Shown here: piece by piece, positions 7,694 through 16,209 of the stretch
How positions within the stretch are numbered: the first letter of the stretch is position 1
Layout of the letters: every line of letters begins with the position of its first letter
From: Bog-257 sp963834135
Lineage (GTDB): Bacteria; Acidobacteriota; Terriglobia; Terriglobales; Acidobacteriaceae
Assembly (NCBI GenBank): GCA_963834135.1
Contig: CAWIAN010000009.1
Span: forward strand, 186,001-250,000
DNA length: 64,000 nt
Direction of reading: 5' to 3'
Notes under the pieces: model-generated
Told to the model about the DNA's origin: nothing
The model's input: only the letters and a program-made list of their open reading frames with translations
Databases searched by the model: none
Position numbers and translations under genes: made by a program

Positions 7694-8686
7694 ATGCCTG
7701 CTGAGCGCTTTCCCCTGACGATCTCTGTGCCTGACGACGCTGCCGGCCAGCGGCTCGACCAGTTTCTCGCCGGCCACATTCCTGACATCAGCCGTGCCCG
7801 CGTGCAGCAGATGCTTGCTGAGGAAAAGGCTCTGGTGAATGAAGTGGCCGCAAAATCATCATTAAAACTGCGCGGTGGCGAGCAGGTGACCATCCTGGGC
7901 GATTTTCAGCCGCGCCCTTTGCGCGCTATCGCCGAAGACATTCCCCTCGACATCGTTTATGAAGACGATGATCTCGCTGTGGTCAATAAGCCCGCTGGGA
8001 TGATGGTTCACGCGGGTGCGGGTGCGACTGACGACGACCGCAATTGCGGCACCTTGGTCAACGCGCTGCTCCACCGCTTCGCTGCGCTTTCCGAGGTCGG
8101 CGGCGAGATGCGGCCCGGCATCGTGCATCGACTGGACAAGGAAACCAGCGGCCTGATCATCGTGGCCAAAAACGACGTTGCTCATCGCAAACTCGGGCAA
8201 CAATTCTCCAAGCGCGAGATCAAGAAGCGCTACACGGCGCTGGTTCACGGCTGGCCGGCGAAAGACCGCGGCACTATCAACGCTCCCATTGCACGCGATT
8301 CGATTCGTCGCATTCGAATGACGACGAAGGGTAGCGGAGGCCGTTCCGCCCTGAGCCATTACGAGGTGCGGCAGCGCGTCGATTCAATTTACGGCAAGTT
8401 TGCGCTCGTCGATGTGCGCATTGAAACCGGCCGCACACACCAGATTCGAGTGCACATGGCTTCGATCGGGCACCCTGTCGTGGGAGACAGTCTTTATGGC
8501 GCACCCAAGGACCTGAAGCGAGGCAACCTGAAACCTCCGCCGGGCGCACCAGCCGTGATCACGTTGGGAAGGAACTTCTTGCACGCAGCTGCAGTTGAAT
8601 TCAAACATCCGGCGACAGAAAAACCAATCGCTCTTGACGCCCCACTCCCCGAGGAACTGACCGCATTCCTGGCCCAGTTGCGTTGA
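7694..8686 (+). CDS. RluA/RluD-family 23S rRNA pseudouridine synthase
   Basis: The 330-residue protein has an N-terminal S4 RNA-binding domain (QRLDQFLAGHIPDISRARVQ, about residues 18-65) and a C-terminal pseudouridine synthase domain. The catalytic motif HRLDKETSGLIIVAKND carries the essential Asp, and GRTHQIRVHMASIGHPVVGD is the second signature. The S4 plus RluA order and size are those of RluD, which modifies helix 69 of 23S rRNA; RluC cannot be excluded. It ends one base before the stop of the convergent DUF72 gene. Confidence 0.93.
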   Translation: MPAERFPLTISVPDDAAGQRLDQFLAGHIPDISRARVQQMLAEEKALVNEVAAKSSLKLRGGEQVTILGDFQPRPLRAIAEDIPLDIVYEDDDLAVVNKPAGMMVHAGAGATDDDRNCGTLVNALLHRFAALSEVGGEMRPGIVHRLDKETSGLIIVAKNDVAHRKLGQQFSKREIKKRYTALVHGWPAKDRGTINAPIARDSIRRIRMTTKGSGGRSALSHYEVRQRVDSIYGKFALVDVRIETGRTHQIRVHMASIGHPVVGDSLYGAPKDLKRGNLKPPPGAPAVITLGRNFLHAAAVEFKHPATEKPIALDAPLPEELTAFLAQLR

Positions 8687-8687
8687 G

Positions 8688-9431
8688 CTAACAGCTTCTC
8701 GGAGCGAGTCGGCGCGCTAATTCCAGCGCATTGCGGGTCGCCGCCCCTAAAGCCGTATTGTCGAAGACGCACCACGTCTTGGCCGCGACCGCTGACTTCG
8801 CCAGCCTGATTGCCAGCGTTTCCAGAAAATCGCTTTCATAAGTCGAGTAGTATCGGCGCGGCGAGCCGTGCAATCGAAAGTAGACGACATCACTTGCCGC
8901 TCCTGGATCAGCAGCCTTGGGAACGCATGCCGGATCGGCAGCTACCCGGGCGAGCCTGAAGCTGCTCAACAATTCGGTGGCATCGTCTTCGAACCAGCTT
9001 TTGTGTCGTGGCTCCCACACTACATCTCCCGCGAAATTTTGCCGCAGCAGCTTCAGGAAATCTGTAACCGCTGCCGGCTCGAACTCGAGGCTCGGCGGCA
9101 GCTGAAACAAGATGGGCCCAAGCTTTTCTTTTAGCAACGTAATCTGTTGAAGGAATTTCGACAGCGATTCACCGTTGACCTTCAGCCTGGCCTCGTGGGT
9201 GATCGCGCGCGGAGCTTTCACCGAGAACTGGAAGTCCGCCGGCACCGATTCCCGCCAGCGCGCCCAGGTAGAGAGCTTATGTTCGCGATAAAACGACGAG
9301 TTGATCTCCACGCAATTCAGGACACGGGAGTACCGCATCAGGTGGGTACCGTCAGCCGGGAATTCGCCCACCGAATCGCGCGGAATGTTCCATCCCGCGC
9401 ATCCCACTCTGACTAGCTGGCCCTGGCTCAC
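8688..9431 (-). CDS. DUF72 family protein
   Basis: The 247-residue protein matches the DUF72 (YecE-type) family: VRVGCAGWNIPRD at the N-terminus, the NCVEINSSFYREHKLSTW block, FQFSVKAPRAITHEARL, LGPILFQLPPS, and VYFRLHGSPRRYYSTYE near the C-terminus. The fold is a TIM barrel with unknown biochemical function. The start is GTG at 9431, overlapping the stop of the upstream gene as GTGA, so it is very likely translated by coupling. It converges on the RluD-like gene with one base between the stops. Confidence 0.9.
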   Translation of the reverse strand: MSQGQLVRVGCAGWNIPRDSVGEFPADGTHLMRYSRVLNCVEINSSFYREHKLSTWARWRESVPADFQFSVKAPRAITHEARLKVNGESLSKFLQQITLLKEKLGPILFQLPPSLEFEPAAVTDFLKLLRQNFAGDVVWEPRHKSWFEDDATELLSSFRLARVAADPACVPKAADPGAASDVVYFRLHGSPRRYYSTYESDFLETLAIRLAKSAVAAKTWCVFDNTALGAATRNALELARRLAPRSC

Positions 9432-11644
9432 GGCAGCGTCGTAAACGTCAGGTCGCGCATTGATCCCACATTGCCCACGCTGTCCACCGACTTCGTGCGG
9501 AAGTGATACGTCGTCTTCGGCTGCAATCCTGTAAGCGTCACAGAATGCTCCAGCGTCATGCTCTTGTCCACAGGCGAGACTTGCCCGTAGGACGTGCTCT
9601 TGCCGTAGATCACCTGGGTTGTCGCGGGTTTGAAGGTGCCCCAGAAGATGGTCGCCGTTGTATTGGTAATGCTGCCCGCCTTGCAGCCCTTGAAGTAGTT
9701 GGGATCGCAGTTTACCTTCTCGCTGATCGGCGGAACTGTATCGGCGTAAGGGCCGGTGTAGGGATTGTTTGCCGGCAGCACCGTCGAATTGTTGATGCCC
9801 TTACGGAAGCGCACGTAGTCGAAGCTGAATTCGAACTCCTGGCTGAATTGCTTTCCCGTCCAAATTGAATACGGTGCATCAAATGCATGCTCGAAGAGGT
9901 CGTCACCGCGGTCGCGCACTGCCGTGTCGCCCGTCTGCAGCCAATACCATGCGTACGCAACCGAAACCAGGTTATTCAAGTTCGTGAACGAAATATCGGG
10001 ATTCGGCGGCAACCGAAAGCGGTTGTAGTTGAACATGTGCTGCTTGGGAAGCCAGTAGTATTTATCGAGCCCATCCATGGCTTGCTTGATGACCGGTATT
10101 ACACGGTAATCCGGATGCCCTTCGGCCATATTCAGTTCATACCAGTGAATCAGCGTTTCCATCGCCAATCCCACCATGAAGGGATGAGCTACACCGCCTT
10201 GTCCCCGGGCGATAAGGTTGAGGTTGCCCATGATCTTGTCGATATTGCGCTGCAATAGCGGCCAGCGCGGCGCCCCGAGCATCTCGTCGGTCATCCAGGC
10301 ATTGCTGCGATACGAGTTCTCGCGGATTCCCCACGGATCGACCTGGCCCACGCCGACATGCTGCGGGCCCACGGTCGCGAGCATTGAAATGGCCTTGCGC
10401 ATCACGTCATCGTGCGTGCGCATGTAGTTCATCGCCATGCCATACGTGAAGGTCGAATACCCGGCCATGGCCGCGTTGTTAGCCACGTTCCAGTTGGCAT
10501 AGGGGCTCAGGATGTTGATGGCACAGTGCTGCCACACGGCGTGATTAGGATGGTCAGCTGCGGCTGTGTACGTATCGATGTTCTCGAAGGTGCGGCCGCC
10601 GTCGTAGAACCACGCATCGCCTGTCCAGCCCCAATTGTCGACGAAGTTGCCGGCAATGTTCTGCTCGTCTCGATAAGCGCACCACTTCTTGCCCTGTTCG
10701 ATCATCTGCTTCTCCCAGATGCCGAGGCCGGGGATAGGCTTCATCGCGAGCTGAGGATGCGAAGGCGCCGTGGCTGGTGGAAGCACCGTGAACTCGAAGG
10801 TCCCCATCTTTTTCTGGCTATTGGTTTCAAGCGTGAAGGTGACGGAGTACTTGCCGGGCGCGGTGTTCGGCAGCGTGCGCAAACGGAAGTTGAGGTCGCG
10901 GATGTTGTTGTTCAAATCGTTGCAGTATCCAAGATTGCGGCCGCGATCGAGCGACTGCTCGCTGGTGTCGACACCACTGGCATTCGTCCAGGTGCAGGAG
11001 AAGTGCACTCCGATGGTGTCCGGATTTCCGCTGCTTGGCCCCAGCGACTTCACCACGCCGTCCGTATCGTTGTTGTAGCCGGCCCGATTGATCACGTAAA
11101 GGTTCTCAACCGGCCCCGAGATCAGGATCGACTGCACCAGAAAGTACATGTCGTGACCGGCATAGACCTCGTTGGGTCCGAGCGTGTAGAGATCGAATTT
11201 CGGCTCTCCCGATGTGTCGCTCGGGCGAGTCCGCATGGTGATAAACGGGTTCTTGCCATCCGGTGTCTGCGGGCCGGGAGCAGTCGACAATTCGCCCTTA
11301 GCGTCCGCCGACGCCACGTAGATGTAATACTGCCCATCATTGTTCTTCGGGTTAAACGGAATCAGATGGTCAACCGTTACCCGATGGGCGGTTACCAGCG
11401 CTTTGTCGGGCGTCTCGGGCGCCCAGCGTTCGGGCTCATAATCCGTGCTGCGCGCGATCAGTACCTGCGAGGTGCCGGGATGCGCGGTCGTCCAGACGAC
11501 ATCGACCGTGGTCTGGGTCACGTTCTCAAAATGAATGTCGGTGATCTCGTGCGGCCGGCCGGTGCTGGCCAGGGCCGATAAGCTCAGCAGCAGGGCTGCC
11601 ATACCGCAAAGTACGCCAGAGCGAAGGAATCCGAGTATTTTCAT
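9428..11644 (-). CDS. Large secreted protein with flanking fibronectin III-like domains
   Basis: From the ATG at 11644 the protein has 738 residues and a signal peptide (GFLRSGVLCGMAALLLSLSA). A first Fn3-like domain follows (ITDIHFENVTQTTVDVVWTT), and a second closes the protein (TATIFWGTFKPATTQVIYGK, then LTGLQPKTTYHFRTKSVD). The middle 350 residues are helical and rich in Trp/Tyr, with repeated patterns suggesting an alpha/alpha toroid like those of polysaccharide-active enzymes, but I see no signature that fixes a family. The longer reading frame starts at a TTG (11674) with no ribosome site. Its stop overlaps the DUF72 start. A carbohydrate-related role is only a guess. Confidence 0.85.
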   Translation of the reverse strand: MKILGFLRSGVLCGMAALLLSLSALASTGRPHEITDIHFENVTQTTVDVVWTTAHPGTSQVLIARSTDYEPERWAPETPDKALVTAHRVTVDHLIPFNPKNNDGQYYIYVASADAKGELSTAPGPQTPDGKNPFITMRTRPSDTSGEPKFDLYTLGPNEVYAGHDMYFLVQSILISGPVENLYVINRAGYNNDTDGVVKSLGPSSGNPDTIGVHFSCTWTNASGVDTSEQSLDRGRNLGYCNDLNNNIRDLNFRLRTLPNTAPGKYSVTFTLETNSQKKMGTFEFTVLPPATAPSHPQLAMKPIPGLGIWEKQMIEQGKKWCAYRDEQNIAGNFVDNWGWTGDAWFYDGGRTFENIDTYTAAADHPNHAVWQHCAINILSPYANWNVANNAAMAGYSTFTYGMAMNYMRTHDDVMRKAISMLATVGPQHVGVGQVDPWGIRENSYRSNAWMTDEMLGAPRWPLLQRNIDKIMGNLNLIARGQGGVAHPFMVGLAMETLIHWYELNMAEGHPDYRVIPVIKQAMDGLDKYYWLPKQHMFNYNRFRLPPNPDISFTNLNNLVSVAYAWYWLQTGDTAVRDRGDDLFEHAFDAPYSIWTGKQFSQEFEFSFDYVRFRKGINNSTVLPANNPYTGPYADTVPPISEKVNCDPNYFKGCKAGSITNTTATIFWGTFKPATTQVIYGKSTSYGQVSPVDKSMTLEHSVTLTGLQPKTTYHFRTKSVDSVGNVGSMRDLTFTTLP

Positions 11645-11790
11645 TGAATCAGGAGGTACTTTATTGACCGACAAAACCGCTGATGGATCGTCTAACGTTC
11701 AGACCGCACGTGGGGGAGCTCTACTGAGCAATAGACGCGCAGCCAGCTTAAATGTAGCTTGCTTAGAACGGGTCGCAAGCTGGTAGCAGC

Positions 11791-11796
11791 TATAAT
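11791..11796 (+). promoter_or_regulatory. TATAAT -10 hexamer close to a start codon
   Basis: A consensus TATAAT ends 10 bases before the ATG at 11807, and no Shine-Dalgarno lies between them. Transcription would start within a few bases of the ATG, giving a leaderless or nearly leaderless mRNA. No good -35 is visible. Confidence 0.4.
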
Positions 11797-11806
11797 AAAG
11801 CTTCGC

Positions 11807-12937
11807 ATGAAACTTTGGTTGATTCTGCTATTGTCGGCGGCGTTGCCGTGTGGGCTCGTCGCCCAGAGCGGGCAACAGCAGCTCCCTAACGCGCCTTCGG
11901 CTTCGAAGTATCCACCACCTGCGCGCACTCCTCCTGCTCCGGCTCCGCCACCACCGGACACGAGCAGCCAGTCCGGAGCGCAGCAGTCCGCTCCCTCCAA
12001 TACTCCGCAGAACAACTCCAGCTCCGCGCCTTCGAGCACCAATGGGACGGGGAGTGCGGGATCAGCCGCGGCGTCTTCTGATGTGCCTGATGACACGATC
12101 ACGACGATTCGCAAGCGCGTCGACGAAGTGAACGTGGTCTTCACCGTGACCGACAAGCGCGATCACTTTGTGAAGGACCTGACGCAGAACGATTTTCACG
12201 TAGTCGACGACAACAAGCCTGCGCTCAGTATTCGTTCCTTCAGCCGTCAAACCAACCTGCCGCTCCGCGTCGGCTTGCTCATCGATGCCAGCAACTCGGT
12301 GCGCGACCGCTTCAAGTTCGAGCAGGAAGCTGCGATCGAGTTCCTGAATCAAATCATCCGCCCAAAATACGATAAGGCCTTTGTGATTGGCTTCGACACC
12401 ACGCCCGAGGTCACCCAGGACTTCACCGACAGTGCCGAAAAGCTCTCCCACGGCGTGCGCATGCTGCGCGCGGGCGGCGGAACGGCGATGTACGATGCCA
12501 TCTATTTCGCTTGTCGTGACAAACTGATGAAGGAAGACAACGGCGTGATGGCTACCCGCCGCGCCATCATTCTGTTGAGTGACGGTGAGGACAATCAGAG
12601 CCGGGTGTCGCGCGAAGAGGCTGTCGAGATGGCGCAACGCGCCGAGGTCATCATCTACGCCATCTCTACGAACACCAGCGGCTTGAAGCTGCGCGGCGAC
12701 AAGGTTCTCGAGCATTTCGCCGAGCAGACCGGCGGCAAGGCATTCTTCCCTTTCAAGATCGAGGACGTAGCGAACGCTTTCACCGAAATCTCGGACGAAT
12801 TGCGTAGCCAATACGCCATCGCCTACAAGCCCGCAGACTTTCTAGCCGACGGCAAATATCGCAGTATTCAGATCATTGCCGACAACAAGAAGTACCACGT
12901 ACGCGCCAGGAAGGGATACTACGCGCCCAGGCAGTAG
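11807..12937 (+). CDS. Secreted VWA-domain protein (VWFA-related family)
   Basis: Starting at the ATG at 11807 gives 376 residues with a clear signal peptide (KLWLILLLSAALPCGLVAQ). A long disordered linker rich in Pro, Ser, Gln and Ala runs to about residue 95. A beta stretch (VNVVFTVTDKRDHFVKDL, NDFHVVDDNKPALSIRSF) leads into the VWA domain, where the MIDAS motif is intact (VGLLIDASNSV), followed by GGTAMYDAI and IILLSDGEDNQS. It ends in the YAIAYKP...RKGYYAPR tail typical of this acidobacterial family. Predicted outside the cytoplasm; ligand unknown. Confidence 0.92.
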   Translation: MKLWLILLLSAALPCGLVAQSGQQQLPNAPSASKYPPPARTPPAPAPPPPDTSSQSGAQQSAPSNTPQNNSSSAPSSTNGTGSAGSAAASSDVPDDTITTIRKRVDEVNVVFTVTDKRDHFVKDLTQNDFHVVDDNKPALSIRSFSRQTNLPLRVGLLIDASNSVRDRFKFEQEAAIEFLNQIIRPKYDKAFVIGFDTTPEVTQDFTDSAEKLSHGVRMLRAGGGTAMYDAIYFACRDKLMKEDNGVMATRRAIILLSDGEDNQSRVSREEAVEMAQRAEVIIYAISTNTSGLKLRGDKVLEHFAEQTGGKAFFPFKIEDVANAFTEISDELRSQYAIAYKPADFLADGKYRSIQIIADNKKYHVRARKGYYAPRQ

Positions 12938-13016
12938 AAGGCAGGGACTAGAGGCTCGGGGATAGGTCAGTCGGATTTGAATCGGCGTGATCTGTCGGAG
13001 GGCCTATATCCCCGCC

Positions 13017-14261
13017 TTAATGCACCGTCTTCGTCTTCCGGGACATGTAATCCATCAACAGGTACTGACCAAGAGTATAAGGAGTGGTGAAGTAAGCTTT
13101 GCCGCGGCACATCTCCGTGACTTTCTGCACAAACTGGATCAGGCCGTAATCTGAGGCGAGCATAAACGTGTTGATCAGCACGCCGGCACGCTTGCACTTC
13201 GACACTTCCTTCAGCGTCTCGCTCACCACCAGTGGATCCAACCCGAAAGCGTTCTTGTAGATGCGCCCATCCTCCAGCGTCAGCGCCGAAGGTTTGCCAT
13301 CGGTGATCATGACGATCTGCTTCATGTCCTTGCGCTGGCGTTGCAGGATGCGCTGCGCCATGCGTAGGCCCTCGCGGGTGTTCGTGTAATACGGCCCGAC
13401 TTTCACCCGCGCCAACTGCGAGAGGGGTAGCTCCTCCGCCGAATCGTGGAAGAGCACCAACGATAGCGAGTCTCCAGGGTATTGGGTGCGGATGAGGTGA
13501 GACAGCGCCATCGCGACCTTCTTCGCCGGCGTGAAGCGATCTTCGCCATACAAGATCATCGAGTGCGAGCAGTCGAGCATAAGGACCGTCGCGCACGACG
13601 ACTGATACTCGCACTGATGCACTTGCAGATCGCTGTACTCGATGTTCAGCGGCAGCCCCAGCCCTTCGCGCTGAATCGCGTTGGAGAGTGTCGCCGTGAT
13701 GTCGAGGTTGATGGTGTCGCCAAATTCGTAGGTCTTGGAGGCGCCGCTGGCTTCGATACCGGTCGCCGTGTCGCGTGTATCGTGGCGTCCAAAGCTGGAC
13801 TTGCCGAGAGAGCCAAGTAAGTCGCGCAGCGCGCGGAAGCCAAGAAAGTCGAGGCCCTTGTCGGTGATCTCGAAACGCGCTTGCGACTGTGCGTCGCCCA
13901 CCTGCCCGCCGGCAGTCGACGAGCGCGAGGGGTCGTGCGGTTGATCGACGGTAATGTAGTCTTCCTGCTCCATGCGCTCGATGAGCTGATCGATCAGTTG
14001 CTCAAGCTGCTCGACGCTCATGTTCTCGATCTGCTCGCGCATCTGCTCATCCAGCATGTCGCTATTGAGCATCGCATCGGCGATCGCCTGGCGCAGATCG
14101 TCGAGTGTTTGCTCGGCGTCGTCCAGATTGTAGGAATCCATGTACTGCTGCTGAAATCCGCTTTGCAGCAAGTAATCCGACAAGGCCTTGAGCAGGTCTT
14201 CCAAGCTCATTTCGGAGGCGGGCTCGGGAACATACTTCTTGTATTTGATGAATCTGGCCAT
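13017..14261 (-). CDS. VWA-domain protein, partner of the MoxR-like ATPase
   Basis: The protein has 414 residues from the ATG at 14261 (AGGG six bases upstream); it has no signal peptide and is expected in the cytoplasm. The first 130 residues are an acidic helical region (LEDLLKALSDYLLQ ... SVEQLEQLIDQLIERMEQED). The VWA domain occupies the C-terminal half with an intact MIDAS (VLMLDCSHSM), the Thr site (FTPAKKVAMAL) and MITDGKPSALTL. Proteins of this type act with a MoxR/ChlI-like AAA ATPase as chelatase- or chaperone-like pairs, and such an ATPase is encoded 225 bp upstream on the same strand. Confidence 0.9.
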   Translation of the reverse strand: MARFIKYKKYVPEPASEMSLEDLLKALSDYLLQSGFQQQYMDSYNLDDAEQTLDDLRQAIADAMLNSDMLDEQMREQIENMSVEQLEQLIDQLIERMEQEDYITVDQPHDPSRSSTAGGQVGDAQSQARFEITDKGLDFLGFRALRDLLGSLGKSSFGRHDTRDTATGIEASGASKTYEFGDTINLDITATLSNAIQREGLGLPLNIEYSDLQVHQCEYQSSCATVLMLDCSHSMILYGEDRFTPAKKVAMALSHLIRTQYPGDSLSLVLFHDSAEELPLSQLARVKVGPYYTNTREGLRMAQRILQRQRKDMKQIVMITDGKPSALTLEDGRIYKNAFGLDPLVVSETLKEVSKCKRAGVLINTFMLASDYGLIQFVQKVTEMCRGKAYFTTPYTLGQYLLMDYMSRKTKTVH

Positions 14262-14486
14262 TAGAACCCTGTCGCCGCTGACGCGGCTCAACCTCTTAGA
14301 GAAGCTCACCCGGGGGCTGACGCCCCGGCTCAATTCATAGCTGCCGCTTCGCAGCTGGTTTATCAAGCTGAACAAAAAACCGACGCATAGCATCGAGCGG
14401 CAAACACCGGCGAAAGAGAAACACCGACTGGTCGCACATGGCTAGTTGCCAGTTGCTAGCTGCCAAGTGCTGATTGCCAACCGCCG
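14262..14486. repeat. Spacer with several small GC hairpins
   Basis: Between the ATPase and VWA genes lie adjacent short inverted repeats: GCCGCTGACGCGGC, CGGGGGCTGACGCCCCG and AGCTGCCGCTTCGCAGCT, followed by TGGC/AGTTGCTAG-type units near 14440-14475. No ORF with coding character is seen. Confidence 0.55.
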
Positions 14487-15995
14487 CTAGTTAAAATCTC
14501 TTCTCTGCCGGCGAAACGCTCGTTCTTCTTCCTCTTCGTCGCGGTAGTTCTGCTTCTCGCGCTTCGGCTGCTTCTCGCCCGCGGTAAACATCCGTTCCTC
14601 GCTGCGCCCAATCTTCTTATGCGCGTACAGCCCTTCGAGAATGAACTCGGCACCCGAGACCAGAACCTCCGAAGGCTCTTTGCCGCTTAGGCCCAATCCG
14701 CTCAGCTTGTCGAGCAGGCCCTGGATGCCGCGCAGCTTGTGCAGCATCTCCTGCGCCCCGGACGAGTCGCGCAGCTGAATCTCGCCGCCCAGGTCGAACC
14801 ACTGCACCACTTGGTTCATGTTGTTGTTGCCGTGGAAATACTTGTCATACGAACGTGCGACCGCGGCGCGAATAATCTCGCGTACCACGTTGTCGGCGCC
14901 CTTCAGCTCGCCCTCGTATTCCAGTTCGAGCTTGCCCGTCATCGCCGGCAGGGCAGCGTAGATATCGCCGATGCGCGGCACGACCAGCTTCTCCCCCGAA
15001 CGAATCGCCCGCCGCTCGGCATTCGATACGACATTTTCCATCACGCTGATCGGCAGACGTTGACTGACACCAGAGCGTTTGTCGATGCGCTTGTCCTCAC
15101 GGGCGATGAAGGCAATCTGTTCGATCACCTGCCGGACGAAGTCAGGCACCTGCAACTGGTGACCATTTCGCTCGGTCCAGGCCTCCTGCGTGGTAATCGC
15201 AATCGCTTCGTCCACGGTCGAGGGATAGTGCGTGCGAATCTCCGAGCCGATGCGATCTTTGAGCGGCGTGATGATCTTGCCGCGCGCCGTGTAATCCTCG
15301 GGGTTGGCGCTGAACACCATCGCCACATCCAGGGGCAGACGCACCGGGTAACCCTTAATCTGCACGTCGCCTTCCTGCATGATGTTGAAGAGGCCGACCT
15401 GAATTTTTCCGGCAAGGTCAGGCAGTTCGTTGATGGCGAACAACCCGCGATTGGCACGCGGCAGGAGACCGTAGTGCACCGTGTACTCGCTGCTCAGTTC
15501 GTGACCGCTCTTCGCCGCCTTAATGGGATCGATGTCGCCGATCAGGTCGGCAATCGTCACGTCCGGCGTCGCCAGCTTCTCCACGTAGCGGTCAGCTGCC
15601 GACAGATAAGCGATCGGTGCGTTGTCGGAATTGCCGGCCAGCAATTCACGGCAGTGCCGGCAGATTGGATCGTACGGGTTGTCGTGAATCTCGCAGCCGG
15701 CAAGATACGGTGTTTGCGGATCGAGCAGTGTCGTAAGCGCCCGCAGGATACGGCTCTTGGCCTGGCCGCGCAAACCCAGAAGGATGAAGTTGTGCCGCGA
15801 AAGGACTGCATTGACGATCTGGGGAACAACCGTGTCGTCATATCCGACGATGCCGGGAAAAATGGGACCGTCATCGCGCAGCCGAGCGATCAGGTTATCG
15901 CGCATCTCGTCCTTCACACGACGGTTGCGCATGCGCTCTTCAGAAAATTGTTCGCTGCGACGAAGCTCGGCCAGAGTCTGTGGAAGATTGCTCAA
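14487..15995 (-). CDS. MoxR/magnesium-chelatase-like AAA+ ATPase
   Basis: The 502-residue protein is a ChlI/MoxR-type AAA+ ATPase. Walker A is GLRGQAKSR (about residues 74-82), Walker B lies in RGLFAINELPDL, and sensor 1 in AMVFSANPEDYT. Between Walker A and Walker B is an insertion with three cysteines (CEIHDNPYDPICRHC) that may bind metal. The C-terminus is charged and likely disordered (KQPKREKQNYRDEEEEE). The start appears to be TTG at 15995 with GGGAGG about 10 bases upstream; a later ATG (residue 22) is possible. It probably works with the VWA protein encoded just downstream. Its target is unknown. Confidence 0.9.
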   Translation of the reverse strand: MSNLPQTLAELRRSEQFSEERMRNRRVKDEMRDNLIARLRDDGPIFPGIVGYDDTVVPQIVNAVLSRHNFILLGLRGQAKSRILRALTTLLDPQTPYLAGCEIHDNPYDPICRHCRELLAGNSDNAPIAYLSAADRYVEKLATPDVTIADLIGDIDPIKAAKSGHELSSEYTVHYGLLPRANRGLFAINELPDLAGKIQVGLFNIMQEGDVQIKGYPVRLPLDVAMVFSANPEDYTARGKIITPLKDRIGSEIRTHYPSTVDEAIAITTQEAWTERNGHQLQVPDFVRQVIEQIAFIAREDKRIDKRSGVSQRLPISVMENVVSNAERRAIRSGEKLVVPRIGDIYAALPAMTGKLELEYEGELKGADNVVREIIRAAVARSYDKYFHGNNNMNQVVQWFDLGGEIQLRDSSGAQEMLHKLRGIQGLLDKLSGLGLSGKEPSEVLVSGAEFILEGLYAHKKIGRSEERMFTAGEKQPKREKQNYRDEEEEERAFRRQRRDFN

Positions 15996-16209
15996 GGGCT
16001 GGATACCTCCCGGTCACCTCCGCACCTTGGTTGCGGCGGATGTGACGAGTACGAATGTCCGTATTCTACGCCTACGAAGATCACAGGCACGAGTGACCGT
16101 AATCACCTGCAGCAAGTTCGACGTTGTGCGGAGAGCTGGACTGCACCATTAGAAGCAGTTTGGGTGCGTGACGATGCGGAAGTGCAAGCGTGAACCGTAG
16201 CCGACAGCG

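Noticed and set aside
10412..11581. 389-codon plus-strand frame opposite the Fn3-flanked protein
   Set aside because: No domain pattern; the minus-strand gene has a signal peptide and Fn3 domains.
14739..16193. 484-codon plus-strand frame opposite the AAA ATPase
   Set aside because: Antisense shadow; the ATPase has Walker and sensor motifs on the other strand.
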